Assembly: GCF_001718315.1 (NCBI RefSeq)
Contig: NZ_CP013364.1
Location: 841,346-905,345 of the forward strand
DNA from: Burkholderia diffusa
GTDB lineage: Bacteria > Pseudomonadota > Gammaproteobacteria > Burkholderiales > Burkholderiaceae
Length of the DNA stretch: 64,000 bases
Reading direction: 5' to 3'
Below are positions 9,147 to 17,886 of the stretch, one piece after another. The notes under the pieces were generated by a model. It was not told the DNA's origin. It did not search any database and saw only the letters and a list, made by a program, of their open reading frames with translations. Position 1 is the first letter of the stretch. Each line of letters opens with the position of its first letter. Position numbers and translations under genes: made by a program.

Positions 9147-9218
9147 TCACCGGGCGTTCGGCCCGATACCGCGAGCGGCGAGGTTGGCATACAGCGCGCG
9201 CATGGAGAAGTCGGACAT
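9147..9218 (-). pseudogene. Relic C-terminus of a fumarylacetoacetate hydrolase-family protein
   Basis: The minus strand reads MSDFSMRALYANLAARG and ends in a stop at 9147. The segment RALYANLAARG closely matches the C-terminus RALYANLTARGLLSA of the intact XylX-like gene that ends at 20064 on the same strand; thirteen bases (TACAGCGCGCGCA on the plus strand) are identical. Upstream the frame meets a stop after about 30 codons and no family motif is present, so this is a degraded remnant and not a functional gene. It marks the left side of the accessory stretch. Confidence 0.5.
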
Positions 9219-9394
9219 GACTCGTCCAGCCAACTCCGCCGCTCACCATATCGTTGCCGATACTTCGAATCAAGCTGCACCTGCGCGTGCGATTCTAAGA
9301 AAATCAGGTATTGACGTTGACACCGAACAATAGGATTTCGCAACTCTCGGAGACTGATCAGGGCATGTCACGGATGGTTTCGCCTTCACGAGAG

Positions 9395-9569
9395 TGACCC
9401 TGGCCTGTCTCATTTAGAAGTGGAGAATTCCGGCATGACGTTGTCATCGAGACCAGGAGGTCATGCCGTGAGAACAGCAAGTCCATCGAAGAACAGATCA
9501 CCTATGCGTTGAAGCAGGCCGACGCCGTGGGCGCGTCGACCAAGAGTGAATTTACTGCATCAGCGGCGT
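9395..9569 (+). mobile_element. Truncated IS3-family element, left end and start of OrfA
   Basis: A terminus-like sequence TGACCCTGGCCTGTCTCATT begins at 9395. A ribosome site (AGGAGG, 9455-9460) follows, then a frame reading NSKSIEEQITYALKQADAVG at about 9472-9531. That matches the N-terminal helix-turn-helix of IS3/IS407-type OrfA proteins (KKSKF-EEQI--ALKQAE-G). The start codon is out of frame with this stretch, and similarity fades after about twenty residues. No OrfB, right end or target duplication was found. It is a dead fragment. Confidence 0.55.
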
Positions 9570-9721
9570 CCACCAGATAGATCAGTCGGCCTTCCGTGAA
9601 TGAATTGTATGGATTGCAATACCCGATTTCGGCAATTCGTTACGAAATCCTTTCGTTGGGTTTTCTTATTGAGAATGATTATGAAGAGATCGAGGGTGCC
9701 GAATTATATTCAAATGTCTTA

Positions 9722-9750
9722 TTGACAGACGTTAACGAAGTGACTAGATT
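9722..9750 (+). promoter_or_regulatory. Predicted sigma70 promoter of the Thr leader / ThrRS unit
   Basis: TTGACA at 9722-9727, a 17-base spacer and TAGATT at 9745-9750. The perfect -35 with optimal spacing makes this the best promoter in the AT-richer spacer. Transcription would start about base 9757, which is also the A of the leader ATG, so the leader may be translated from a leaderless RNA. A 5-base inverted repeat GTGAC/GTCAC (9740-9756) overlaps the -10 and could bind a regulator. Confidence 0.5.
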
Positions 9751-9756
9751 CGTCAC

Positions 9757-9837
9757 ATGAGCGCACTTTTCGTCACGACGACCACGACCACCACCACGAC
9801 CGCCAACGGCGGGCCGGGGGGAGGTTGCACGTCGTAA
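9757..9837 (+). CDS. Threonine-rich leader peptide (thrL-like) controlling a ThrRS paralogue
   Basis: A 26-codon ORF reads M-S-A-L-F-V, then nine consecutive Thr codons (9775-9801, mixed ACG and ACC), then A-N-G-G-P-G-G-G-C-T-S and TAA. Ten of 26 residues are Thr. E. coli ThrL has the same logic: a run of regulatory codons, then a stop shortly before a terminator. The peptide itself is presumably non-functional; its translation rate senses charged tRNA-Thr. No convincing Shine-Dalgarno precedes the ATG. The intrinsic terminator lies 23 bases after the stop and the ThrRS gene 94 bases after it. The ORF is easily missed by gene callers because of its size. Confidence 0.85.
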   Translation: MSALFVTTTTTTTTTANGGPGGGCTS

Positions 9838-9890
9838 GTCGGTGCCTCAAACGATCCCCAAGCCCCGCCGGAAACGGACGGGGCTTTTTT
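9808..9890 (+). promoter_or_regulatory. Transcription attenuator with competing antiterminator, upstream of ThrRS
   Basis: Terminator: AGCCCCG (9861-9867) pairs with CGGGGCT (9879-9885), extended by CCG/CGG around a GAAA loop with one bulged A, then six U (9885-9890). Antiterminator: GGCGGG (9808-9813) can pair with CCCGCC (9864-9869) and the G-run at 9816-9821 with CCCC (9856-9859), which destroys the terminator stem. A ribosome stalled on the Thr codons (9775-9801) leaves 9808 onward free to form the antiterminator. One that reaches the stop at 9837 covers it and lets the terminator form. A third pairing, ACGACG (9775-9780) with CGTCGT (9830-9835), may act as the protector stem. Confidence 0.82.
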
Positions 9891-9931
9891 AATGCTCCGT
9901 CCGACCGGTACCAACGTCAACGGAGAACATG

Positions 9932-11140
9932 ATGGACGATTTCGACCACCGGGTACTCGGCAACAAACTCGACCTGTTTCATCAGCAGGATGAAAGTCCG
10001 GGTGCCATCTTCTGGCATCCGCGCGGCATGGTTCTTTATCGGGTCGTCGAGGAATATATCCGCGTCCGGATGCGACAGGCCGGCTTTGCGGAAGTGCGGA
10101 CTCCTCAAATCGTCTCCCGCAGTCTTTGGGAGGAGAGCGGCCACTGGGAGAAGTTCGGGCGAAACATGTTTTCGCTCGAGAACGACGGCAATCCGTACTG
10201 CCTCAAACCAATGAGTTGCCCGTGTCATGTGCAGATCTTCAAGAAAGGCTCGCGCTCGTACCGTGATCTCCCGCTGCGATATTCGGAGTTCGGCATGGTC
10301 CATCGAGCCGAGCCTTCGGGCGCGCTGCATGGCCTCATGCGCGCCCGTGCGTTCACGCAGGACGACGCCCATGTGCTTTGCATGCCGGATCAGGTCGAGG
10401 TCGAAGTCGCACGATTCTGCATATTGCTGAAGGCGATCTACGCGGACTTCGGGTTCGCTGAATTCGATGTGGCGTTGTCGACGCGGCCAGCGGTTCGGGC
10501 CGGCGACGATGCAGTGTGGGATCGTGCGGAGGCGATGCTCGCGTCCGCTGCACGAGCGGCCGGCCTGGATTTCGAGATCCAGAGCGGAGAAGGCGCGTTC
10601 TATGGCCCGAAGCTCGAATTTCATCTGCTCGACCGCCAGGGTCGGAAGTGGCAATGCGGAACGATCCAACTCGACTTCGTATTGCCCGAGCGGCTCGGTG
10701 CCGCGTATGTCGGAGAGGACGGCGCGAAGGTGACGCCAGTCATGTTGCATCACGCGGTGTTGGGGAGCCTCGAACGGTTCATCGGCATTCTTCTCGAGCA
10801 CTATCAGGGATGGTTGCCGACGTGGCTCGCGCCGGACCAGGTCGTCGTTGCGAACATCGGACAGGAAGAGCGCGCATTTGCCGATGACACGGCGTTCGCC
10901 TTCGAAGACATCGGCTGCCGCGTGCTGCGGGATTTCCGTGCCGAGCGTCTGCCGCGCAAGATCTTCGATGCGAGGGAACTGGCTGCGCCGATCGTCGCGG
11001 TGGCTGGTCGGAGGGAGGCGCTGGCCGGCGAGGTGTCGTTGCGCATGCGGGACGGAGAGCAGCACGTGCTGACGATCAACGACGCGCTCGCGTACCTGAA
11101 GCAACATGCACGCGTCCCGTCCGCGACGCGGGTGTTCTGA
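9932..11140 (+). CDS. Short threonyl-tRNA synthetase paralogue lacking TGS and editing domains
   Basis: Charges tRNA-Thr with threonine. About 402 residues versus about 640 for a full bacterial ThrRS: it begins directly at the catalytic core (HRVLGNKLDLFHQQDE), so the TGS and Ser-editing domains are absent. Active-site features are kept: the zinc Cys in KPMSCPCHVQIF, motif 2 with HRAEPSGALHGLMR, the zinc His in FTQDDAHVLC, motif 3 with the third zinc His in HHAVLGSLERF, and a C-terminal anticodon-binding domain from PTWLAPDQVVV. The ATG at 9932 is better spaced from CGGAGA than the one at 9929. Expression is predicted to rise when charged tRNA-Thr is scarce, through the leader and attenuator just upstream. 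Without editing it may mischarge serine. A role as backup enzyme or as immunity to a ThrRS inhibitor is inference. Confidence 0.92.
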   Translation: MDDFDHRVLGNKLDLFHQQDESPGAIFWHPRGMVLYRVVEEYIRVRMRQAGFAEVRTPQIVSRSLWEESGHWEKFGRNMFSLENDGNPYCLKPMSCPCHVQIFKKGSRSYRDLPLRYSEFGMVHRAEPSGALHGLMRARAFTQDDAHVLCMPDQVEVEVARFCILLKAIYADFGFAEFDVALSTRPAVRAGDDAVWDRAEAMLASAARAAGLDFEIQSGEGAFYGPKLEFHLLDRQGRKWQCGTIQLDFVLPERLGAAYVGEDGAKVTPVMLHHAVLGSLERFIGILLEHYQGWLPTWLAPDQVVVANIGQEERAFADDTAFAFEDIGCRVLRDFRAERLPRKIFDARELAAPIVAVAGRREALAGEVSLRMRDGEQHVLTINDALAYLKQHARVPSATRVF

Positions 11141-12271
11141 TCTGACGGCAGGGCCGCTTCCGGCGATCACGGGCGGATAGAGGGCGCTTTGCAGATAGAT
11201 CGAATCGATCCATATCAATATTTTAATAAGCAATTCTAAAAAATTATGAGAGAGGCCAGAGAACGAGCAATTCAATGGGCTGAAAATTGTTGCGGGTCTG
11301 GGCCGTGTCGGCGCAGCGGGAATGGTACAGATCGGGAATACGGACAACGCTATGTCACGCTAAAGTTTTCATGGCGTGAAGCCCACCAGTTTTCATTGGG
11401 CCGGAGAGGTATCACGGGACGAAGGCCGTACGTGGCAATTGCATGCGGACGTGTTTGCCGAACGTGTTGCGGATTGACCGTGACACCGCCGATCGTTTGC
11501 TTTCTGCTCAGGCCGGCTCAAGCCTCAGAAAGCAACTATCGGGATTTCGGCCTCGCCGGGTGCGCAGCGCCACAGACTTTCCGCTTTCAGGTCCGCAGAC
11601 AACGGCGGCGAGCCGATGGGTCTGAAGAAATTGCCGATCAAATTGATACTCGCGACAAAGAAACCCAGCGACGTAACGCCGTCTCGCGGCTTCCTCGGAG
11701 AGTTCATCGTCGTGGTCGACCTCGAAGTCTTGCCCGGGCTTAACCGATCTTGTTTCTAGATCGGAAGGACTGTGGACAAAATCGCGTTCGCAATGACGTT
11801 CGCGTCTAGCTGATGCCATGACGGATTAGGTTTGTCTATCGTTCAATTCGACGACGTTGCGATCGGCCGGTCCTCGCAGACAAGTATGCGAGCTGGCCGT
11901 CAAATCTGATTGGTTCCTGAGCGCGAGTGCTCAGAGATGTGACGGCGGATGGGAGCGAACCTTCGCTACTGGATGGAACGGTGATTTGGATGTCTGAATG
12001 GACGCTCCGGCGAATGACGGGTTGAATCCGCATCTGAAATGCGCCGCACGGTTCGCAAGATGGGGACCGGCAGAAACGGGTCGCAAAGCGCCGTTTGCAT
12101 CTCGTCGGAGCGGCCATTCGGTATCGGACATGGTCGCTTGCGGACCTCGAAAATGGCGTGATAGCGAGATAATGCCTTTATCCCGGTACCTGCGAAAACT
12201 ACAAAGGAATGCTTTACTTTAGAACTTCGCTGAGCGACCCATACGACAGATGCCAGAATGCCGCGCGTGGG
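11141..12271. other. Gene-poor spacer in the accessory stretch
   Basis: About 1.1 kb without a gene I can support. Bases 11190-11260 are conspicuously AT-rich. Short open frames on both strands show no family motif and no ribosome site. One minus-strand stretch around 11640-11690 reads like a short hydrophobic segment (SLGFFVASINLIGNFF) and could be a gene remnant, but it is too short to assign. Confidence 0.6.
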
Positions 12272-15259
12272 CTATTTCGCTTGCTCGTCCTCTGTCACGA
12301 CGCCTTTGCCTGGCAGGCCTGCCGTCGCCGTCTGCTTGATTCGCATCGCGGCCGCGTCGGCCGGAAAATGCGCAAGTCGTGCGGCCAGTGCCTGATCGAA
12401 GCCGGGCATCGCTCTCGCGAGATCCAGCCAATCCGGCAGGTACGGCGAATCCGACGTATCGTATCGCACATGGGACAGCACCATCGCGACCGCTGCGGCC
12501 CTGTCGCCCGCGTAGCGAACCAGCGTCTCCGGTGCGGCAACGTTGCCTGCGTCCAACACGGTGCGCGTAGCACCTGCATCCTTCGTGCGAATGCTGGCCG
12601 GCGGGAGGGCAAAGACATACTCGGCCGAAGCGGCCTGCCATCGGCGTGGCGCGAGCCATTGCGGCGGCGGTGCCGATGTCGCGCCGTAGACGGCTGTCCA
12701 CAGGTGTAGCGGCGCAGCGCCGGCCACGGTATAGACGAACCGCGCGTGTCGATAGCCGAGCGGGGCGTCGAACGATTCGATCGGCTCGCCATCGAGTGCG
12801 GTGCTGACGATGCGGATGTCGCGGCCGCCGTGAACAACCACATTGACGGATGCGCCCGGCTGCAGCACGACGCGCTGTCCGTCCACCGTCGTGGACACGC
12901 TGCGCGCCAGCCCGTTGTAGACCGAGACGGTGACGCGGCCCTGCGTCCAGCCGAACACAAGCGCGGAACCCACGATCCCGAGTGCGACAGCCGCACGCGC
13001 CAGACCGGGAAGCACACCGTTGGCAGTACTGAAGCGCTCGCGGAAGGTCGGCTTGTCGACACGCAACATACGTTCCGTGCCGACGACCAGCGTGTCGTAG
13101 GCGGACGGCACAGATGGCGCTGGATGGGGGGCGTCCATCGCGGGTGCGCGGGAGTCGGCGTGGGCGGCAGCGACGACCGCTTCGGCGCGCAGGAGCTCGT
13201 CGAGTGACGCGCGACGCAACTCAGACAAGTGACCGGCGACATGCTGGACCCAGCCGCTGCCGGCGCGCAACCAGCCATCTATGTTGCTTCGCACGGGATC
13301 GTCGAGCGCGAATCGCCCTAGCGCGTCGGGCCACGTGTCGACGTGGAGTGCGGCCAGCACGGGTGCGCCCGGGCGTACGTCTTGCGCATTCCGGAAGACC
13401 TGCACCAGCACTCGCTGCAGTTGCTCCGCCGCGCGGATGATATGACCGACGCCGTTCTCGGTGATCGACCCGCCTGCCGCAGCCCGGTGCTGCCGCAACA
13501 GTAGATGCGCGTGGGCGTCGCGCACGTTGGCTTCTGCATGCTCGGCATAGTGAACGATGCTCAGCAATCCTTCGAGATAGGCGCGCCATGCCGGTGACAC
13601 GGTGTCTGCGGCGGCCAGATGGGCGCTGCGCACCGCTTTCAGCACCGCTTGCAGGCCACCCCGGACCGCGGCTCGCTCGGCATCGACCGCATCGATCGCG
13701 TCGGGCAACTCGGCGCGCCGCAGCACTTTGCCGCGGTGGCGGATGATGCCGTCACTGGCTTGATAGTGTCCGTCGTGCAGCGAGCGCAGCAGTGCATGCT
13801 CGCGATCGAGCTTGCGTAACCGCTCTAGGCCCTCGCTGATGGCGGCAGGGTACAGCGCGTCGAATTCGAGCGGCCCAGTGAGCGTTGCTGGTTCCGTCAA
13901 CGACTGCGGGGACCGCGCGTGCCGTGCAGCCGGGAAACTCATATAGATGCCCCGATATTCCGGCCTCAGGTGTTCCTGAGTGAAATGTTCGTCCAGCTGC
14001 CGCACCGAAACGTCGGGGTCAACCGTCGCGTGCCCGGTGTCGCCGATCAGCACGGCTGTCACGCGCTCGCGCAGGTTGCGCGCCTCGTCGAACAGCACCC
14101 ACGCGCTGCGCTCGTCGGTCGGCGCGGCGAGATAGGTGCGCTTGGCGTTTTCTTCCCGTTCGTGATTTTGCGGGTGCGTGGCCCACATGCGGGGCGGCTG
14201 CGCGATCTCCCGATCGAATACGCGGAAGGTCGCGGCACCGTCCACAGGCGCCTGCGGGCGTCGGCCGTAGGCCGGATCGTTGTAGATGCGGCCGAGTCGA
14301 TCGGCAAAAGCCTGGTGGATGACGAATGCATCGCACGGCGGACGAGCGTTGCCCACTTCACTGCGCAGGAAGCCCAATGTGCGATCCCATGCGTCGTCGG
14401 CGATCTGCAGCCGGTGCAGCGCGTGTACGATGGCGTCGCTGCCGCTCACCGACACTGCGACCAGATCGGCTTGCATTTCCATTTCCCGCGACAGCGCGCG
14501 CTGTGCGAGGACAACGAGGCGGAACGCCGTATCGATGATCGACCGCAATGCCCAGACAGCGAGACTGAGCAGCCAGCCGATCCACGAGATGCGCACGTCG
14601 AGATTCGACAGACGGTGCAGGAAGCGATCGAGCAGGTCGCGCTGCGCGACGATGTGGACGGCGATCTGCTGCGCTGTATAGACCCATCGACCCAGCGCCA
14701 TCGACCGCTGCGCAAAATGTCCGAACTCATGTGCGCACACCGCCTTGAATTCGCTGAGATTGAGCATGTTGACGAGCGCGAGCCCGATCTCCAGATGCTT
14801 GTGCGACGATCGAATCAGGTTCAGCAGCGACAGGTCGTAGAAGACGGCCGCATTGACCCGAGCGCTGACGAACACCTTGTGCGGGCGCGGTGCGGCGGCC
14901 TCGTCGGCGATACGGTCGAGAAAGGCGAACAGGCGCGGCTGCTGCGCGCGCGTCAATTCAAGGCGATCCGCACGAATGTCTTTCCCGACGAAGAAGAGCG
15001 CCTTGGCCAGGAACACCGCGAGGAAAAGGCTGCCGCCGCATGCGAGCCATTCGGGTAGCCCGGCCGACTCGCTGTCCAGCGCCAGTCGCAACGCCCCGGT
15101 GGCGGCCAGGAACGCGAACCAGGCGGTCAGCGCGAGATACAGCAGAATGAACAGCACCAGGGCGACCACGGCCAGCCACGCGTTGCGGCGATACGAGGCG
15201 GTCGGGCGCGTCAGTTCGGCCGGCACGTCACGCGGTCCGGCAGGGTAAATGGTTTCCAT
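12272..15259 (-). CDS. Large membrane-anchored M48-family metallopeptidase
   Basis: Predicted zinc endopeptidase of the inner membrane. 995 residues, far longer than HtpX-type M48 proteins (about 290). Two membrane segments lie near residues 28-55 and 73-93. The zinc motif HEFGH is at about residues 177-181 (VCAHEFGHFAQRSMALG), with a downstream EMEMQADLVAV segment supplying the expected glutamate ligand. Further hydrophobic stretches (about 215-240 and 740-760) and a beta-rich C-terminal part (VTVSVYNGLARSVSTTVDG) follow; the middle is helical with no recognised domain. It stands alone on the minus strand. The substrate is unknown. The peptidase assignment is firm; the role of the roughly 700-residue extension is not. 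Confidence 0.85.
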   Translation of the reverse strand: METIYPAGPRDVPAELTRPTASYRRNAWLAVVALVLFILLYLALTAWFAFLAATGALRLALDSESAGLPEWLACGGSLFLAVFLAKALFFVGKDIRADRLELTRAQQPRLFAFLDRIADEAAAPRPHKVFVSARVNAAVFYDLSLLNLIRSSHKHLEIGLALVNMLNLSEFKAVCAHEFGHFAQRSMALGRWVYTAQQIAVHIVAQRDLLDRFLHRLSNLDVRISWIGWLLSLAVWALRSIIDTAFRLVVLAQRALSREMEMQADLVAVSVSGSDAIVHALHRLQIADDAWDRTLGFLRSEVGNARPPCDAFVIHQAFADRLGRIYNDPAYGRRPQAPVDGAATFRVFDREIAQPPRMWATHPQNHEREENAKRTYLAAPTDERSAWVLFDEARNLRERVTAVLIGDTGHATVDPDVSVRQLDEHFTQEHLRPEYRGIYMSFPAARHARSPQSLTEPATLTGPLEFDALYPAAISEGLERLRKLDREHALLRSLHDGHYQASDGIIRHRGKVLRRAELPDAIDAVDAERAAVRGGLQAVLKAVRSAHLAAADTVSPAWRAYLEGLLSIVHYAEHAEANVRDAHAHLLLRQHRAAAGGSITENGVGHIIRAAEQLQRVLVQVFRNAQDVRPGAPVLAALHVDTWPDALGRFALDDPVRSNIDGWLRAGSGWVQHVAGHLSELRRASLDELLRAEAVVAAAHADSRAPAMDAPHPAPSVPSAYDTLVVGTERMLRVDKPTFRERFSTANGVLPGLARAAVALGIVGSALVFGWTQGRVTVSVYNGLARSVSTTVDGQRVVLQPGASVNVVVHGGRDIRIVSTALDGEPIESFDAPLGYRHARFVYTVAGAAPLHLWTAVYGATSAPPPQWLAPRRWQAASAEYVFALPPASIRTKDAGATRTVLDAGNVAAPETLVRYAGDRAAAVAMVLSHVRYDTSDSPYLPDWLDLARAMPGFDQALAARLAHFPADAAAMRIKQTATAGLPGKGVVTEDEQAK

Positions 15260-15548
15260 CGTGCTATCGACCCATGAACGTGCGAAGCGCGTTTCTTGCG
15301 CGATTAGGACATCGGAATGTGACAGTTTCGATCATGCAGACAGACCGCTTTCTGAATTCGTCCCACTACCGACAGCGGGATGAAAACCAGATGAAAGATC
15401 GAGTCCGGCATGCGTTGCCTATTCGAAACACCGGATCGACAAATCACCACCCGCCGGAAAAAAGATGAGGCAGAATAGGCCGCCATTTCATTTCGGATTG
15501 TCAAACAAAAATCAGCATGCGGGGTGCACCCGCGGTTCGGGGGATGTC

Positions 15549-16343
15549 ATGTTCGTTTTCTGGGGCCGAAAGTTAGTCTATCGTAAGCATGGCTATGTAG
15601 CGGACTTCTGTCCGATTTGCCGAATGCCACGAACGTTCGAATTGCAGCGGGTCGGCTCTGCCGGTCACCTCTACAACATTTCGGTAGGCGAAGGGCGGCT
15701 GGTCGGATATCAGCGAAGTTGCCAGACTTGCCGAACCCCGGTCAAGAGCGAACTTTCCGCCTATGCGAGCGTGTCGCCGAAGCCCGCGCCATTGCCGGAA
15801 CTCACCGCACAAACCTACCCGAATTTGGCGACCGCGTGGCGTGACCGGCTTGCGCTGGAGGAGCGGGTCCGCACCGCGCTGCCGTCGCTGAAGCCAGACG
15901 AACGCGAGACCTTGATCCGCGATCCGTTCGTAGTGCTATCGACCAAGGTGGAGCGGTATTTCGCGTCGAGCCGGATCAATTGGCGAGACATTCTTGCGAT
16001 ACTGGTCGCATTCGCCGTCGCGATCGTCGGGTCCGTGGCGGTCGGCATGATCGCCCCGGATGCGATGAACTACGGCATCTATTTTTTCATCGCGCTAGGC
16101 GTGCTGATCGTCGTCAGGCAAATCAAGGCGACGGGGCGCCGATATATGGTCAAGCACATTGTCCCGCCCCTCGCGTCCGCACTTGCGCCGTTGCAGCCAA
16201 CTCGGGAGGAGATCGATTCAGTGTTTCGCGAGCTGCGTCTTTCGCAGCCGCGGATGGCGCGCAAGCTGCCGATAGAGGCGTTGCTCTCGAGTCTGGTGGG
16301 CAAGCATGCTCCTGTGCCGAGTGATGCGGACGCCGTACGCTGA
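15549..16343 (+). CDS. Zinc-ribbon plus two-TM membrane protein of unknown function
   Basis: 264 residues from the ATG at 15549; an upstream in-frame start at 15465 lacks family-like sequence. The N-terminus has a probable zinc ribbon, DFCPICRMPR at about residue 20 with the partner SCQTCRTPVK about 40 residues on. Two adjacent hydrophobic helices (ILAILVAFAVAIVGSVAVGM and YFFIALGVLIVV) lie around residues 155-200, so the ribbon and the C-terminal tail are probably cytoplasmic. No enzymatic motif is seen and I cannot assign a function. It lies between the M48 peptidase (divergent) and the carbonic anhydrase, in the accessory stretch. Confidence 0.6.
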   Translation: MFVFWGRKLVYRKHGYVADFCPICRMPRTFELQRVGSAGHLYNISVGEGRLVGYQRSCQTCRTPVKSELSAYASVSPKPAPLPELTAQTYPNLATAWRDRLALEERVRTALPSLKPDERETLIRDPFVVLSTKVERYFASSRINWRDILAILVAFAVAIVGSVAVGMIAPDAMNYGIYFFIALGVLIVVRQIKATGRRYMVKHIVPPLASALAPLQPTREEIDSVFRELRLSQPRMARKLPIEALLSSLVGKHAPVPSDADAVR

Positions 16344-16911
16344 GTCGCACGTCCTCAGCGGGCAAGCCCGAGTACCGTCGATCACCCGGGGCGCGCCCCA
16401 CCTTTCGACCGCAACCGTGCTGCAATGCAAGGATGTCAACTTGAGGTACCCGCCGCACAAGGTACTCGGCATGTGTGTTGACGATTTTATCGACGAATTC
16501 ACCGAAATGATGTTTCGACTTGGTCTATGTTCGAATTAAATTCGTCAATTCGCGTCGCGTACTCCGAGGCTAGACCGTAGGGGATGAATTTAGACGTTAT
16601 TCCGCGCGATGCGGGTGCCCATGCCAACGTACTCCGATCGAAAGCCTCGAGCGGCAGAATTGCGTATCCGCCGTGAGCGGCGTCTCGATCTCATCTCGTG
16701 TTGCTCGCTCTTGCTGATGCCGCCATATGCCCGCGCTTCGTTGATGATTTTTTGATTGGTGCGGCTATAAAAGAGCATCCATTGCGAATTTGCGTTAGCA
16801 AACCTTTTGCTTAATCGAAAATTTCAGACTAAATTGTCAAAGTCCTCAAGCGGGACAGATAAAATTCGAGTCTCCTTTACGCGTCGTCAACGTCGTATAT
16901 TCACGGGGAAT
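16344..16911. other. Spacer without recognisable gene
   Basis: About 570 bases between the zinc-ribbon protein and the carbonic anhydrase. Base composition drops towards AT in 16480-16910 compared with the flanking catabolic operons. The open frames present are short, have no ribosome site and match no family I know. The ribosome site of the next gene (ACGGGGA) sits at its end. Confidence 0.55.
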
Positions 16912-17661
16912 ATGCAAATGGACCGCCAGCCACAAACCTGCTGTGCCACGCCGAACGCTGCTCGCCGCACGTCGCTCAAAACCGCATTGGGTCTCGTGGC
17001 ATTCGGCCTCGCCGCCGAACTCTTGCCCGGCCTGGCGCACGCCGCTGCTCTCAGCAAGGCGCAGCGCGATGCCATGACCCCCGACGACGTGATCGCCATG
17101 TTGAAACGCGGCAATGAACGCTTTCGCGCGGGCAAACTGCAAGCGCACGATTATCTAGCTCAGAAGCGTGCCAGCGTGAGCGGCCAGTATCCGGCAGCCG
17201 TCATCCTGAGTTGTATGGATTCGCGCGCGCCCGCGGAAATTATTCTCGACGCGGGAATCGGCGACACTTTCAATGCGCGCGTGGCGGGCAATATCGTCAA
17301 CGACGATCTGCTGGGCAGCCTGGAATATGCCTGCGCCGCGGCGGGCTCCAAAGTCGTGCTGGTGATGGGCCACACCTCGTGCGGCGCGATCAAAGGTGCC
17401 ATCGACGGCGTCAATCTTGGCAATCTCACAGGCCTGCTGGACAAGATCAAGCCGGCGGTGGACGCCACGAAGTTCGACGGTGAGCGTACCAGCAAGAACG
17501 ATGCGTTCGTGGACGCAGTGGCAGCCACCAACGTGCTCCAGGCTATCGACGAAATCCGCCGCCGCAGCGACGTGCTGGCTGGGCTGGAAAAGAGCGGAAA
17601 AATTAAGACCGTTGGGTCGATGTACCACCTTGTGGGAGGCAGGGTGGAATTCTATGGTTGA
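16912..17661 (+). CDS. Exported beta-class carbonic anhydrase
   Basis: Zinc enzyme interconverting CO2 and bicarbonate; predicted periplasmic. 249 residues from the ATG at 16912 behind GGGGA. Residues 18-45 form a signal peptide with a basic twin-Arg start and hydrophobic core (ARRTSLKTALGLVAFGLAAE) ending LAHAA, so Tat or Sec export is likely. The beta-CA zinc ligands are all present: Cys in SCMDSRAPAE, His and Cys in GHTSCGAIKG, with the Asp-Arg dyad in MDSR. The C-terminus (VGSMYHLVGGRVEFYG) is typical of the family. It is followed by a strong hairpin and a small unrelated-looking gene. Cytoplasmic beta-CAs lack such a leader. Confidence 0.9.
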   Translation: MQMDRQPQTCCATPNAARRTSLKTALGLVAFGLAAELLPGLAHAAALSKAQRDAMTPDDVIAMLKRGNERFRAGKLQAHDYLAQKRASVSGQYPAAVILSCMDSRAPAEIILDAGIGDTFNARVAGNIVNDDLLGSLEYACAAAGSKVVLVMGHTSCGAIKGAIDGVNLGNLTGLLDKIKPAVDATKFDGERTSKNDAFVDAVAATNVLQAIDEIRRRSDVLAGLEKSGKIKTVGSMYHLVGGRVEFYG

Positions 17662-17671
17662 TTGATTAGCG

Positions 17672-17702
17672 GCTTGATCGGTCTCGAGGCACCCGATCAA
17701 GC
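17672..17702 (+). terminator. Hairpin after carbonic anhydrase gene
   Basis: Perfect 10-base arms GCTTGATCGG / CCGATCAAGC with an 11-base loop, starting 11 bases after the stop codon. No U-tract follows, so it is a terminator-like structure rather than a proven terminator. Confidence 0.5.
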
Positions 17703-17886
17703 TGTCCGATTTCTCGGATGCTGCGATGGCCACCCGTACCTCATAGATATAAAACGAAAGCTTTCCGTAAATTGGTCTCGCCGACGTGACCATGGCGCCC
17801 TTCTCCAAATGGGGCATTTGTACAACTGGTGGGAGATCCGTGAGACGCGTCGTGCGTCCATGGCGATTCACAATGGAGGAACCATC

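Noticed and set aside
8977..9333. Plus-strand ORF of 118 codons after the sugar operon
   Set aside because: No ribosome site, Arg/Pro-rich composition and overlap with a relic coding on the other strand. It begins inside the terminator-like hairpin.
9771..9806. GAC/ACC repeat stretch as a simple-sequence repeat or CRISPR-like element
   Set aside because: The run is explained codon by codon as nine Thr codons of a leader peptide with start, stop and attenuator in the right places.
12209..12709. Plus-strand ORF of 166 codons at the M48 gene end
   Set aside because: It is antisense to the C-terminus of the M48 peptidase and has no recognisable motif.
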